Part shown: piece by piece, positions 24,484-33,815 of the stretch
Position numbering within the stretch: position 1 is the stretch's first letter
Layout: every line of letters starts with the position of its first letter
Source: Ovoidimarina sp039190895
Lineage (GTDB): Bacteria; Pseudomonadota; Alphaproteobacteria; Rhodobacterales; Rhodobacteraceae
DNA: 64,000 nucleotides
Direction of reading: 5' to 3'
Assembly (NCBI GenBank): GCA_039190895.1
Contig: JBCCXY010000004.1
Coordinates: 9,837-73,836 of the forward strand
Notes under the pieces: generated by a model
Databases searched by the model: none
What the model was told of the DNA's origin: nothing
The model's input: the letters and a program-made list of their open reading frames with translations, nothing else
Program-made: the position numbers and the translations under genes

Positions 24484-25661
24484 TGGAATGTCTTTCGTGG
24501 GTCAAAGGCGTCACGGACGCCTTCGAAGATAAAGACAAGGAGGGACAGCATTATGGCAAAGGTAAAGAAGGCGGTGAAGGCCAGCCATGGGGCCTGCAGG
24601 TTCTGCTTGGCCTGAAGCGTCAGTTCGCCCAGCGACGGCGCCGAGGACGGCAGGCCGAAGCCGAGGAAGTCGAGGCTTGCCAGCACGGCGATGGTGCCGG
24701 TGATGATAAACGGCAGCAGCGTCACGGTGGCCACCATCGCGTTAGGCAGCATGTGGCGGAACATGATCGTCCAGCTCGACACGCCGAGCGCCCGCGCGGC
24801 GCGCACGTATTCGAAATTGCGGGCGCGCAGGAATTCTGCCCGGACCACGCCCACAAGGGCGGGCCACCCGAACAGGATGGTCACCCCGACAAGGAGCCAG
24901 AAACTTCGCCCCAATATCGCAAACAGGATGATGATCACGTAGATCGACGGGGTGGAGGCCCAAATCTCCAGTATCCGCTGGAAGATGAGGTCGAGCCACC
25001 CGCCGAAATACCCCTGAAGCGCCCCGGCGATTATGCCGACAATACTGGCGGCGACTGTGACGATGATGGTGAACAGGATCGACAGGCGGAACCCATAGAT
25101 CACCCGCGCCAGCACATCGCGCGAGGTATCATCCGTGCCCAGCCAGTGCTTGCCGTCGGGGGCCGAAGGCGCAGGGCTGTCCAGATCGTTTGGCGTGTCA
25201 TAGCTGTAGGGGATCAGCGGCCACAGCATCCACCCCTTCTCAATCGCCTCGCCGTTCACAACCCCGTCCTGGGCGTCGTCAATCGTCTCTTCCGGGGCGT
25301 CGAAGCAGGCATCCAGCAATCCGCCAGAGACAATCAGACACTCCACCTCGACATCGCGATAGATCGCCTCGGTCCGAAATTCCCCGCCGAATTCGGTTTC
25401 GGCGTAGAAGTTGAAGATCGGCATGTAGAGCTCGCCCCGGTACTGGACGACGATGGGTTTGTCGTTGGCGATGAACTCGGCAAACAGCGACAGGCCGAAG
25501 AGGATCGAGAAGATGATCAGCGACCAGAACGCCCGGCTGTTGCGGCGGAAGTGGCGCCAGCGACGCTGGTTGATCGGCGACAGGAAGCTGCGCTTGCGCT
25601 CGGGCGCAACGGGCGCCGTCTTGGGCGGCTGTTCGGGGGGGAGCGGTTCTGCGATGGCCAT
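24480..25661 (-). CDS. yejE: ABC transporter permease YejE
   Basis: A 393-residue inner-membrane permease of the oligopeptide (OppC-like) type. After an N-terminal cytoplasmic stretch and first helix (about 35-58) there is a long periplasmic insert (about 60-165), a feature of YejE. The transport core (about 190-385) carries the EAA-like loop VRAARALGVSSWTIMFRHMLPNA. It follows yejB by two bases and overlaps the small membrane gene downstream. Confidence 0.92.
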   Translation of the reverse strand: MAIAEPLPPEQPPKTAPVAPERKRSFLSPINQRRWRHFRRNSRAFWSLIIFSILFGLSLFAEFIANDKPIVVQYRGELYMPIFNFYAETEFGGEFRTEAIYRDVEVECLIVSGGLLDACFDAPEETIDDAQDGVVNGEAIEKGWMLWPLIPYSYDTPNDLDSPAPSAPDGKHWLGTDDTSRDVLARVIYGFRLSILFTIIVTVAASIVGIIAGALQGYFGGWLDLIFQRILEIWASTPSIYVIIILFAILGRSFWLLVGVTILFGWPALVGVVRAEFLRARNFEYVRAARALGVSSWTIMFRHMLPNAMVATVTLLPFIITGTIAVLASLDFLGFGLPSSAPSLGELTLQAKQNLQAPWLAFTAFFTFAIMLSLLVFIFEGVRDAFDPRKTFQ

Positions 25662-25663
25662 CG

Positions 25664-26746
25664 CTAGGTCTCCCTCGATTCAAAGTCGATGCGGGGATCG
25701 ACGAATACATACATGAGGTCGGACAGGATGCCGACGAGCAAGCCAATTAGGCCGAAGAAGAACAGCGTCCCGAACACCACCGGATAATCTCGCGCGACCG
25801 CCGCCTCAAACCCGAGGCGCCCGAGGCCGTCGAGCGAAAAGATCGTCTCGATAATCAGGCTGCCGCCGAAGAAGACGCCGATGAACACCGCCGGGAAGCC
25901 TGCAATCACGATCAGCATCGCGTTGCGGAAGACGTGGCCGTACAGAATACGGCTTTCCCTCAGGCCCTTCGCCTTTGCGGTGACCACGTATTGCTTCTTG
26001 ATCTCGTCGAGAAAGCTGTTCTTCGTCAGCAAAGTGAGCGTCGCAAAGCCCGAGATCGACGAGGCCAACACCGGCAACGTGATGTGCCAGAGGTAGTCGA
26101 CCGCCTTGCCAAAGGCCGACAGGTCATCAAAATTCTCGGATGTCAGCCCCCGGAGCGGGAACCATTGCAGGTACGAGCCGCCCGCAAACAACACCAAGAG
26201 CAGGATCGCGAACAGGAAGCCGGGGATGGCATAGGCCACGATGATCAGCCCGCTGGTCCATGTATCAAAGCTGGATCCGTCCCGGATCGCCTTGCGAATG
26301 CCCAGCGGGATCGAGACGAGATAGGCGATCAGCGTCGACCAGAGGCCAAGGGTGATGGACACCGGCATCTTCTCGATCACCAGATCGACGACAGAGATCG
26401 AGCGGAAGTAGCTTTCGCCGAAATCGAACCGGATATATCGCCACATCATGTCGAGGAACCGCTCAAGCGGCGGTTTGTCGAAGCCGAACTCCCTTTCCAA
26501 CTCCTCGATGAACTCCGCCGGAAGGCCGCGGGCGCCGACGTACCCCTCGTCGCTTGATGTGTTTTCGATTGTCTCGGACGCGCTGCCGTCGATGTTTCCA
26601 AAGACGTTTCCCTGTCCTTCGATCTGGGCGATGATCTGTTCGATGGGTCCGCCGGGCACGAATTGCACCAGCGCGAAGTTGATGACCATGATCCCCAGAA
26701 GCGTGGGGATGATCAGCAAGAGCCGCCGAAGGATATAGGCGCCCAT
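25664..26746 (-). CDS. yejB: ABC transporter permease YejB
   Basis: A 360-residue permease of the DppB/OppB type. It starts MGAYILRRLLLIIPTLLGIMV, the typical first helix, followed by FVPGGPIEQII. The EAA-like loop VVTAKAKGLRESRILYGHVFRNA lies near residue 250. It forms the heterodimeric channel with YejE. It begins 14 bases after the yejA stop. Confidence 0.93.
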   Translation of the reverse strand: MGAYILRRLLLIIPTLLGIMVINFALVQFVPGGPIEQIIAQIEGQGNVFGNIDGSASETIENTSSDEGYVGARGLPAEFIEELEREFGFDKPPLERFLDMMWRYIRFDFGESYFRSISVVDLVIEKMPVSITLGLWSTLIAYLVSIPLGIRKAIRDGSSFDTWTSGLIIVAYAIPGFLFAILLLVLFAGGSYLQWFPLRGLTSENFDDLSAFGKAVDYLWHITLPVLASSISGFATLTLLTKNSFLDEIKKQYVVTAKAKGLRESRILYGHVFRNAMLIVIAGFPAVFIGVFFGGSLIIETIFSLDGLGRLGFEAAVARDYPVVFGTLFFFGLIGLLVGILSDLMYVFVDPRIDFESRET

Positions 26747-26760
26747 CGCGGCGGCCCCCT

Positions 26761-28695
26761 TTAGTCCAGCGCGCCGGAAGCTTTAAGCGCGTCCGCCGCT
26801 TCCTGATCGTACCACCAATAGCTCAGATGGCCGAGCGAGAACGGCGCAATCGGGTCGGGATGGCGGAACTTGTTGTAATAGGCGATCGTATGGGTGTCCT
26901 TGAACCACTGCGGCACCCAGAACCCGGTCTTGCGCAGGGCCCGGTCCAACGCCCGCGTGGCGGTCTGCATGTCTTCCAGCGACTTTGCCTCGATGACATG
27001 GGTCACAAGGCGATCAATCGCCGGATCCTCCAGCCCCATGAGGTTGCGCGAGCTGTCGTCGGCCGTGGATGAATCGTACCACTGCCGCAGGCCGATGCCG
27101 GGCTCAAAGCTCATCGAGAAGGTGTGGTTCGTCAGATCGTAGTCGCCAGAGCGGCGCCGGTCGATATATTGCGAGGGGTCAACACGTTCGAGCTTGGCCT
27201 CAACGCCCAGCCGCGACAGGTTTTCGACGTAAGGGTTCACAATCCGGTCCCACGCCGGGCTGACCTGAAGGATCAGGGCTGTCAGCCGCTCCCCGTTCTT
27301 CGTGCGGACGCCATCGGCGCCAACCTCCCACCCGGCCTCGTCCAGAAGTTCGGACGCCGCGCGCAAATTGCGTCGGTCGAGGGAGCGTGTGCCTGAGGTC
27401 GGCGCCAAGATCGCCTCTTCCGTCAGGATCGAGGCATCGATCAGCCCGTCATCGACAAGCGGCTGAAGCAGCGCGATCTCGCCCTCGGACGGGGCCCCCG
27501 TCGCCTCAAGTTCGGAGTTCTCCCAGAACGAGTTCACCCGCTCGTACAAGCCGAAGAACAACGTTTCGTTCGACCATTCGAAGTTGAACATCAGGCGCAC
27601 TGCCTCGCGCACCTTGGGATCCTGCCACTTCTCGCGGCGCAGGTTGAAGACAAACGACTGGCCCGAACCAATCGAACCGTCGGGCAGCTCTGTCTTGATG
27701 ACATCGCCGTTGTCTATCGCCGGGAAGTCATAGGCCGTCGCCCAATCCTTGGACGAGTTTTCGATCCGGAACGTGTATTCCCCCGCCTTGAACGCCTCCA
27801 GCGCGGCAGAGCTGTCGGCGAAGTACTCCACCCGGATGGTATCGAAGTTGTTCTGGCCGATCTGCAGGGGGTGATCGGCGCCCCAGTAGTTCGGATTGCG
27901 CCCATAAACGATCTGGCGACCGATATCGGTGCTTTGCAGCATGTAGGGGCCAGTGCCCATGAAGGGCTCCAGCGTGCTGTCATCAAGGCGCGCGCCGGTT
28001 TCTTCGAACCAGGACTTCGAGAAGACGTTTGTGCCACCGGCCAAGCTGATGACGTCGCGCCGCGGCGCCTCTTCGGTAAAGGTGAACTTGATGCGATACG
28101 GGTCCAGGACCTCGACACTGTCGACAAAGCCCTCGACCACGTTGCGATATTCGGTGATGCCCTGTTCCAGAAACAGCTCGAACGTGAATTTCACATCCTC
28201 AGCCGTCATTGGGCGCCCATCGGCGAACACGACATCGTTGCGAAGGTTGAAGATCACCCAGTCCAGACTGTCGGGATACTCCATCGTCTCACACAAGAAG
28301 CAGTAGATGCCGTACGGATCGTCTGCCGTCCCGACCAGCAAGCGCTCTTGCCCCAAACCGCTGAGTGCGGCGGGCACGCCTTTCCGGGTGAAGTTGTTGA
28401 AGCTGTCAAAGTTGCCCTGCGACCAGATCGCGATCTCGCCACCCTTTGGCGCGTCAGGGTTCACGTAGGGCAGGTGCGGGATATCCGGGCCGTGCTTGAC
28501 CTCGCCGAAGTTGGTGAAACCATGGCTGATCGTGACGTTCTCCTCGCCCCAGGCGAGCGTGGCCGCTGCCGCGCCCAAGACCAGCCCCCCTGTCAGTCCC
28601 TGCCACAGCGGCGTCGTGTTAACGATGACCTTGGCGCGGGGCGGTTCGCGATGCATGGACGTATCCCAGTGTTGTTTGGCCTGCTTTCTCAGCAT
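26761..28695 (-). CDS. yejA: periplasmic peptide-binding protein YejA
   Basis: A family-5 solute-binding protein, 644 residues from the ATG at 28695 or 631 from the ATG at 28656; the latter has a GGGA ten bases upstream and is at least as likely. The signal peptide (about residues 30-48) precedes a mature start ENVTISHGF. DIPHLPYVNPDAPKGG and FNNFTRKG are typical of YejA proteins, as is the C-terminal WVPQWFKDTHTIAYY. It delivers oligopeptides or microcin C-like compounds to YejB/YejE and is the first gene of the operon. Confidence 0.9.
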   Translation of the reverse strand: MLRKQAKQHWDTSMHREPPRAKVIVNTTPLWQGLTGGLVLGAAAATLAWGEENVTISHGFTNFGEVKHGPDIPHLPYVNPDAPKGGEIAIWSQGNFDSFNNFTRKGVPAALSGLGQERLLVGTADDPYGIYCFLCETMEYPDSLDWVIFNLRNDVVFADGRPMTAEDVKFTFELFLEQGITEYRNVVEGFVDSVEVLDPYRIKFTFTEEAPRRDVISLAGGTNVFSKSWFEETGARLDDSTLEPFMGTGPYMLQSTDIGRQIVYGRNPNYWGADHPLQIGQNNFDTIRVEYFADSSAALEAFKAGEYTFRIENSSKDWATAYDFPAIDNGDVIKTELPDGSIGSGQSFVFNLRREKWQDPKVREAVRLMFNFEWSNETLFFGLYERVNSFWENSELEATGAPSEGEIALLQPLVDDGLIDASILTEEAILAPTSGTRSLDRRNLRAASELLDEAGWEVGADGVRTKNGERLTALILQVSPAWDRIVNPYVENLSRLGVEAKLERVDPSQYIDRRRSGDYDLTNHTFSMSFEPGIGLRQWYDSSTADDSSRNLMGLEDPAIDRLVTHVIEAKSLEDMQTATRALDRALRKTGFWVPQWFKDTHTIAYYNKFRHPDPIAPFSLGHLSYWWYDQEAADALKASGALD

Positions 28696-28790
28696 TTAAG
28701 TCTGGTGCCGCAAAGTCGACACTTCAAGCCAATAACACTGAACTATTGGTGAGGTCTGTTAACCAAAAGATCACGCCTTGAGCGCGGTGC

Positions 28791-29297
28791 TTACCCGCCA
28801 AACGACTGAAGATAGGCAATCAGGTTCGCCCGGTCTTCGACATCGTCCATCCCGGCGTAGCTCATCTTGGTGCCGCTGGCGTAGCCGCGCGGATCTTCGA
28901 GGAACCCGGACAGCGCTTCGGGCGTCCAATCGCCTTCGAGGGTTGTCAGGATCTCGGAATAGCCGAACCCCGGGATCGACCCGATGTCCCGCCCGACAAC
29001 GGCATACAGGTGCGGTCCGGTTCCGTTTGCGCCATCCTCCAACCGGTGACAGGCCGAACATTGGCGCCACAGCCGTTCGCCCTTGCCCGCGTCGGCCGCG
29101 GCGAAAACCTCGGCAAAAGGAACCGCAGGCGTGTCGTCTTCGACCGGCGCGTCTTCCTCTACCTCAACAACATAGGCTGCCTCGGAATCGGCACCGACGT
29201 GATAGATGCTCTCTGCGAGCCAGCCACCAAGCATAAGAACGAGGAATGCGAGTAAAAATCCCCCTGCCGCTTTGGTCCAGGTCATCGTGTCAAGCAT
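28791..29297 (-). CDS. membrane-anchored c-type cytochrome (cytochrome c552/CycM-like)
   Basis: A 168-residue class I cytochrome c. An uncleaved N-terminal helix (about residues 9-30) anchors it to the membrane, and an acidic linker (VEVEEDAPVEDD) follows. The heme motif CSACH is at about 79-83, and the distal Met ligand is probably in GTKMSYAG. Such proteins carry electrons from the bc1 complex to terminal oxidases in alphaproteobacteria. The ATG at 29297 has AAGGA nine bases upstream. It is divergent from pheA. Confidence 0.9.
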   Translation of the reverse strand: MLDTMTWTKAAGGFLLAFLVLMLGGWLAESIYHVGADSEAAYVVEVEEDAPVEDDTPAVPFAEVFAAADAGKGERLWRQCSACHRLEDGANGTGPHLYAVVGRDIGSIPGFGYSEILTTLEGDWTPEALSGFLEDPRGYASGTKMSYAGMDDVEDRANLIAYLQSFGG

Positions 29298-29416
29298 GGC
29301 GATCGTCCTTCGAATAGCTGGTAATTCTGTACGCGCTTCCACTCATTGCCCACAAGGGATATGAGGCGCGACCATTTGCCCATAGTGCTTGACCGGAGAC
29401 AGCGGGGGACCACAGT

Positions 29417-30244
29417 ATGAAAATTGCATTTCAGGGAGAGCCCGGCGCTTACTCTCACCAAGCCTGCCACGAGACGCACCCCGAGATGGAGGCGCTTCCT
29501 TGCCGCACCTTCGAAGACGCCATTGAGACGGTTCGGACCGGCGCGGCGGACCTTGCGATGCTGCCGGTTGAGAACACGACATACGGGCGCGTGGCCGATA
29601 TTCACCGGCTTTTGCCCGAAAGCGGGCTGCACATCATCGATGAGGCCTTCGTGCGCGTGCGGATCAACCTTTTGGGCGTTCCCGGCGCCTCGCTGGGCGA
29701 CATCAAGCGGGCGCATAGCCACCTCGTTCTGCTGCCGCAATGCGGCGCGTTCCTGCGCACGCACGGGATCAAGGGCGTCGTCAGCCCCGACAATGCCCGT
29801 GCCGCCCGCGAAGTGTCCGAAGCCAAAGATCGCAGCGATGCCGCGCTGGCCTCAAGGCTCGCCGCCGAGGTCTATGGCCTCGATATCCTTGCCGAGGGCA
29901 TCGAAGACAGCGAACACAACACAACCCGTTTCCTGATCATGGCGCGTGAGCCCGATCTGACCCGCCGCTCTGACCGGATGATGACCACCTTCGTCTTCCG
30001 CGTTCGCAATATCCCCGCGGCGCTTTACAAGGCGATGGGCGGCTTTGCGACCAATGGCGTCAACATGACGAAGCTCGAAAGCTATATGGTCGACGGGTCG
30101 TTCTCGGCCACTCAGTTCTATGCCGATATCTCTGGCCATCCCGACGACACAAACGTGCAACTCGCCCTCGAAGAGCTTGACTACTTCACGTCAGAGCTTC
30201 GGATTCTCGGCGCGTATCCCGAAGCGAAGGAGCGGCGGCATTGA
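29417..30244 (+). CDS. pheA: prephenate dehydratase
   Basis: A 275-residue stand-alone prephenate dehydratase, which converts prephenate to phenylpyruvate in phenylalanine synthesis. The N-terminal catalytic domain (about 1-180) carries FQGEPGAYSHQA, the LPVENT loop and the essential TTRF motif (about 172). A C-terminal ACT domain (about 193-270) with the LESYM segment would bind phenylalanine for feedback control. No chorismate mutase domain is attached. The ATG follows GGGGGA. It is monocistronic or reads into the 65-residue gene. Confidence 0.95.
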   Translation: MKIAFQGEPGAYSHQACHETHPEMEALPCRTFEDAIETVRTGAADLAMLPVENTTYGRVADIHRLLPESGLHIIDEAFVRVRINLLGVPGASLGDIKRAHSHLVLLPQCGAFLRTHGIKGVVSPDNARAAREVSEAKDRSDAALASRLAAEVYGLDILAEGIEDSEHNTTRFLIMAREPDLTRRSDRMMTTFVFRVRNIPAALYKAMGGFATNGVNMTKLESYMVDGSFSATQFYADISGHPDDTNVQLALEELDYFTSELRILGAYPEAKERRH

Positions 30245-30362
30245 GGCAGGACCGGGGCTGACCCCTAACAAATTTGTCGGTTTCGCCAGATTCGCCACAA
30301 TCTTGCCACTTTGTTCGACATAACTGAGGATGTCGCTGTTCTAGAGTAAGGGAGTGTGTGAG

Positions 30363-30560
30363 ATGACACAGAACCACCCAATCAGAACTTTTGTAGAGAA
30401 CGATCCTCGGCAGTTTGCCCTGCGTTGCAAGCTTGCCCGGATGGATGATTTTGAGATCGTCACCCTTGAGAATGACCTGGAATGCTATGCCCGCACTGGT
30501 CTTCTTTCCAACCGTCTCAGCGACGTTCTGAAGGGCGCGCCCGAGATGGAAGCCGCCTGA
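30363..30560 (+). CDS. 65-residue hypothetical protein
   Basis: A small soluble protein, MTQNHPIRTFVENDPRQFAL at the N-terminus, with predicted helices and two cysteines (about 22 and 41). I do not recognise it. AGGGAG lies eight bases before the ATG at 30363, and the coding length ends shortly before the convergent nudC gene. It could be co-transcribed with pheA. Codon use fits the neighbouring genes. Confidence 0.6.
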   Translation: MTQNHPIRTFVENDPRQFALRCKLARMDDFEIVTLENDLECYARTGLLSNRLSDVLKGAPEMEAA

Positions 30561-30580
30561 TACAGCCAGCGGGCGCGGCT

Positions 30581-31537
30581 TTAACCCAGCCTGTCCTCCA
30601 GCCACCGCACAATCAGAAACCGCGCGATTGACCCCGGTCGCGCCGCCGACATCGTCGGGTCGCGGCCGGCGACAACCTCGGCCATCTGCTCTCGCGAAAC
30701 CCAGCGGGCGTCCTCGATCTCTGCCGGGTCGATGGTGATCTCGTCGCTGGTCGCATGGCCGACGCAGCCCAGCATCAGCGACGACGGGAACGGCCAGGGT
30801 TGCGAGGCGAGGTACCCCACCTCTCCCACCCGTATCCCGGATTCCTCGAAGACCTCTCGCCGGACGGCGGCTTCCATGGTTTCGCCGGGCTCTATGAAGC
30901 CTGCAAGCAGCGAGTACATCGCCTCCGGCCACCCGGGGGAGCGGCCAACAAGCACGCTGTTGCTCCGCAAAATCAGCATGATCACAACGGGATCGGTGCG
31001 AGGGAAGTGATGCGCACCGCATGCCGGGCAGGTGCGCTGCCAGCCGCCATGGGTCACCTCAGACGCCGCGCCGCATTTCGCGCAGAAGCGGTGGGTGCTG
31101 TGCCAGCTCAAAACAGACCGCGCCGTTGCCGCCAGTTCAGCATCCCGCGCCGACAGGGCCGTCATCGCCCCGCGTAGCTCGGCAAAGCGGGTGTCGGGCA
31201 GGCCCGGGTGCCGCTGTTCGGACGTGTCGAAAAAGCCGCCGAGCGTATCGGGCACCTCGTCCGGCACCCACGCGGACAGGTCGCAGGCAAAGCGGGGCCC
31301 GCCGTCGTCGCGGCCCAGAAAGACCTCGTCACCCGCCTGTTGAAGCGCCTCATGTCCTAAGGGGAGCCAGTTAAGGCATTTGCCACTTTCGCTCAGCAAC
31401 GGTTTTCCCCGCCAAACGGGCAAAATTCGTGCAGTAGGGTCTGATCTGGCCCCTGACAACGCACTTGCGTCGATCCGCACCTCTGCCGCGCGGTCGAGGG
31501 CCGAGCCGCCGAAGGTCACCTGCTCTGCGTTCTTCAT
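30581..31537 (-). CDS. nudC: NAD(H) pyrophosphatase / deNADding Nudix hydrolase NudC
   Basis: A 318-residue NudC-type Nudix enzyme that cleaves NADH, and in some bacteria removes NAD caps from RNA. A four-Cys zinc ribbon (FCAKCG and CPACG, about residues 152-175) precedes the Nudix box GFIEPGETMEAAVRREVFEESGI (about 215-237). The NudC-specific SQPWPFPSSLM motif follows. All catalytic glutamates are present. It is divergent from cpdB, so two nucleotide-processing genes share a control region. Confidence 0.93.
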   Translation of the reverse strand: MKNAEQVTFGGSALDRAAEVRIDASALSGARSDPTARILPVWRGKPLLSESGKCLNWLPLGHEALQQAGDEVFLGRDDGGPRFACDLSAWVPDEVPDTLGGFFDTSEQRHPGLPDTRFAELRGAMTALSARDAELAATARSVLSWHSTHRFCAKCGAASEVTHGGWQRTCPACGAHHFPRTDPVVIMLILRSNSVLVGRSPGWPEAMYSLLAGFIEPGETMEAAVRREVFEESGIRVGEVGYLASQPWPFPSSLMLGCVGHATSDEITIDPAEIEDARWVSREQMAEVVAGRDPTMSAARPGSIARFLIVRWLEDRLG

Positions 31538-31670
31538 TCCGGTCTATCCTGCCCCTTGACTGCTACCTGCCACGCGCATTCACTGGGCGCAATCTGACCG
31601 TGCCTGCCAACCTCGCAACAATTTTAGGTTGCGCATTAACTCGTCCTGCAAGTTATGCGAGAACACGCCA

Positions 31671-31686
31671 TGACAGTCGAATGTCA
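31671..31686. promoter_or_regulatory. inverted repeat TGACA-N6-TGTCA upstream of cpdB
   Basis: Perfect 5-bp arms, 58 bases before the cpdB start, in the divergent region shared with nudC. It is a possible operator. The spacing does not fit a Pho box. Confidence 0.3.
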
Positions 31687-31743
31687 CAGAACCTTTGCCG
31701 CGATCTGCCATGGCCATGACCCCGAGTCCTTCAGGAGCCTGCC

Positions 31744-33714
31744 ATGTCGAACCCGCCCGTCCTGCCCATGAGCCGCCGCACCTTCCTTGCCGGAACCGCG
31801 GCGCTGACCGTGATGCATCCGTTCTCTGCCCGCGCGCAGGCCAACCAGGCCCACCTGCGGATCATGGAGACGACGGATTTGCACGTGCACGTCTTCCCCT
31901 ATGACTACTACGGAGACCGCCCGGTCGATACCGTGGGCCTCGCCCGCACCGCCGCGCATATCGCCAACATCCGCGCCGAGGCGACGAACACGCTGTTGGT
32001 CGACAACGGGGACTTCCTGCAAGGCAACCCGATGGGCGACTACATCGCCTACGAGCGCGGCATGAAAGAGGGCGACATGCACCCTGTCATCGCCGCCATG
32101 AACGCCGTCGGCTTCGATGCGTCGACGCTGGGGAACCACGAATTCAACTACGGCCTCGACTTCCTGATGAAATCGCTCGCCGGGGCAGAGTTCCCGGTCG
32201 TCTCGGCCAACGTCGTCAAGTCCGAGGGCGCCGATCCCACGAAAGATGAAACCCTCATCGCCCCTTACGTGATCCTCGAACGCGAGCTGACGGACGGCGC
32301 GGGCGAGACGCACCCGATCAAGATCGGCCTCATCGGCTTCGTCCCTCCGCAAATCATGCAGTGGGACCAGCGCCACCTTACCGGCAACGTCACCGCCCGC
32401 GACATCATCAAGACCGCCGAGGCCTATGTCCCCCAGATGCGCGAAGAGGGGGCCGAGATCATCATCGCGCTCTCCCACTCGGGCATCGGCGCGCCGGACG
32501 CAGCAGATATGATGGAAAACGCCTCAACTCCCCTCGGCATGGTCGACGGCATCGACGCCATTGTCACGGGGCACTCGCACCTCGTCTTCCCGTCGCCAAA
32601 CTATGATGGTTTCGCGGGTGTGGACCTGCCGAATGGCACCCTGCACGGGACACCCGCCGTGATGGGCGGGTTCTGGGGCTCGCACCTCGGGGTGATCGAC
32701 CTGATGCTCGAACGCTCGGGCAACGAATGGCAGGTCGTGACGCACGCAGTCGAGACGCGCCCGATCTCGCAGCGCAACGAGGATCGCTCGGTCACGGCGC
32801 TGGTGGAAAGCGACCAGACGGTGCTCGACTCCGTGGCACAGGTCCACGACGAAACCCTCGCCTACGTCCGCCGTGCGGTCGGCAAAACGGCAGCGCCGCT
32901 GCACAGCTACTTTGCGCTCGTCGCCGATGACCCGTCGGTTCAAATCGTCAGCCAGGCGCAGCTCTGGTACGTCGAACAACTGCTGGAAGGCACTGAATAC
33001 GCAGGCCTCCCCGTCCTCTCTGCCGCCGCACCGTTCAAGGCCGGGGGCCGGGGCGGGCCCGAATACTTCACCGACGTCCCCGCAGGCGATGTCGCGATCA
33101 AGAACGTGGCCGACCTGTATCTCTACCCCAACACCGTCCGCGCGGTGAAGGTGACCGGGAAAGAGGTCAAAGACTGGCTTGAACGCTCCGCCGGGATGTT
33201 CAACCAGGTTGAGCCCGGCAAAGCCGATCAGGTGCTACTGAACCCGGCCTTCCCGTCCTACAACTTCGACGTCATCGACGGGGTGACCTATCAGATCGAC
33301 CTGTCCGAGCCCTCCAAGTTCGAGCCAAAGGGCGAGCTGGTGAACCCCGAGGCCAACCGCATCAAGAACCTGATGTTCAACGGCGAACCGGTGACCGACG
33401 ACATGGAGTTCGTCATCGCCACCAACAACTACCGCGCCGGCGGCGGCGGCAGCTTCCCAGGCGCGAGCCCCGAGACGATCATCCTCGAAGCCCCCGACAC
33501 CAACCGCGACGTGATCGTCCGCTACATCGTCGAACAGGGCACCATCGACCCCAAAGCCGACGCCAATTGGACCTTCGCGCCAATGCCCGGAACCTCCGTC
33601 CTCTTCGACACCGGCCCGGCCGCCAGCGCCTACGCCGACGACGTGCCCGGCGTCACCATCGCCCCAGCAGGCGAAGGCCCGGACGGTTTCGCCCGGTTCC
33701 GCATTGATCTGTAA
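31744..33714 (+). CDS. cpdB: bifunctional 2',3'-cyclic-nucleotide 2'-phosphodiesterase/3'-nucleotidase CpdB
   Basis: A 656-residue periplasmic phosphoesterase that hydrolyses 2',3'-cyclic nucleotides and 3'-nucleotides. The N-terminus MSRRTFLAGTAAL followed by a hydrophobic stretch is a twin-arginine signal (about residues 9-35). The metallophosphoesterase domain (about 38-310) shows METTDLHVHVF, DNGDFLQGNP, GNHEFNYGL and GHSHLVF. The 5'-nucleotidase C-terminal domain (about 370-600) follows. The length fits the family. It would salvage extracellular RNA breakdown products. Confidence 0.93.
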   Translation: MSNPPVLPMSRRTFLAGTAALTVMHPFSARAQANQAHLRIMETTDLHVHVFPYDYYGDRPVDTVGLARTAAHIANIRAEATNTLLVDNGDFLQGNPMGDYIAYERGMKEGDMHPVIAAMNAVGFDASTLGNHEFNYGLDFLMKSLAGAEFPVVSANVVKSEGADPTKDETLIAPYVILERELTDGAGETHPIKIGLIGFVPPQIMQWDQRHLTGNVTARDIIKTAEAYVPQMREEGAEIIIALSHSGIGAPDAADMMENASTPLGMVDGIDAIVTGHSHLVFPSPNYDGFAGVDLPNGTLHGTPAVMGGFWGSHLGVIDLMLERSGNEWQVVTHAVETRPISQRNEDRSVTALVESDQTVLDSVAQVHDETLAYVRRAVGKTAAPLHSYFALVADDPSVQIVSQAQLWYVEQLLEGTEYAGLPVLSAAAPFKAGGRGGPEYFTDVPAGDVAIKNVADLYLYPNTVRAVKVTGKEVKDWLERSAGMFNQVEPGKADQVLLNPAFPSYNFDVIDGVTYQIDLSEPSKFEPKGELVNPEANRIKNLMFNGEPVTDDMEFVIATNNYRAGGGGSFPGASPETIILEAPDTNRDVIVRYIVEQGTIDPKADANWTFAPMPGTSVLFDTGPAASAYADDVPGVTIAPAGEGPDGFARFRIDL

Positions 33715-33729
33715 GGAGCGACGTATTGC

Positions 33730-33752
33730 GGTGGGCAAATTGCCCACCCTAC
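33730..33752 (+). repeat. GTAGG-ended palindromic repeat, copy 5
   Basis: GGTGGGCAA-N-TTGCCCACC-type inverted repeat followed by CTAC, 15 bases after the cpdB stop. Together with copy 6, 28 bases on and in opposite orientation, it forms an inverted pair like bacterial BIME units. Confidence 0.75.
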
Positions 33753-33780
33753 CCATAGCAGAACCGCCGTCGCCGGAAGC

Positions 33781-33803
33781 GTAGGGTGGGCAATCTGCCC
33801 ACC
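33781..33803 (-). repeat. GTAGG-ended palindromic repeat, copy 6
   Basis: Starts GTAGGGTGGGCAA and ends TGCCCACC. It is identical over all 23 bases to the copy inside the glycosyltransferase gene at 61306-61328. It lies between the convergent cpdB and lipoprotein genes. Confidence 0.8.
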
Positions 33804-33815
33804 GTCCGCGATGGG

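Noticed and set aside
31671..31686. Pho box upstream of cpdB
   Set aside because: The half-sites are spaced 13 bases start to start rather than 11, and one arm has a mismatch; kept only as an undefined inverted repeat.
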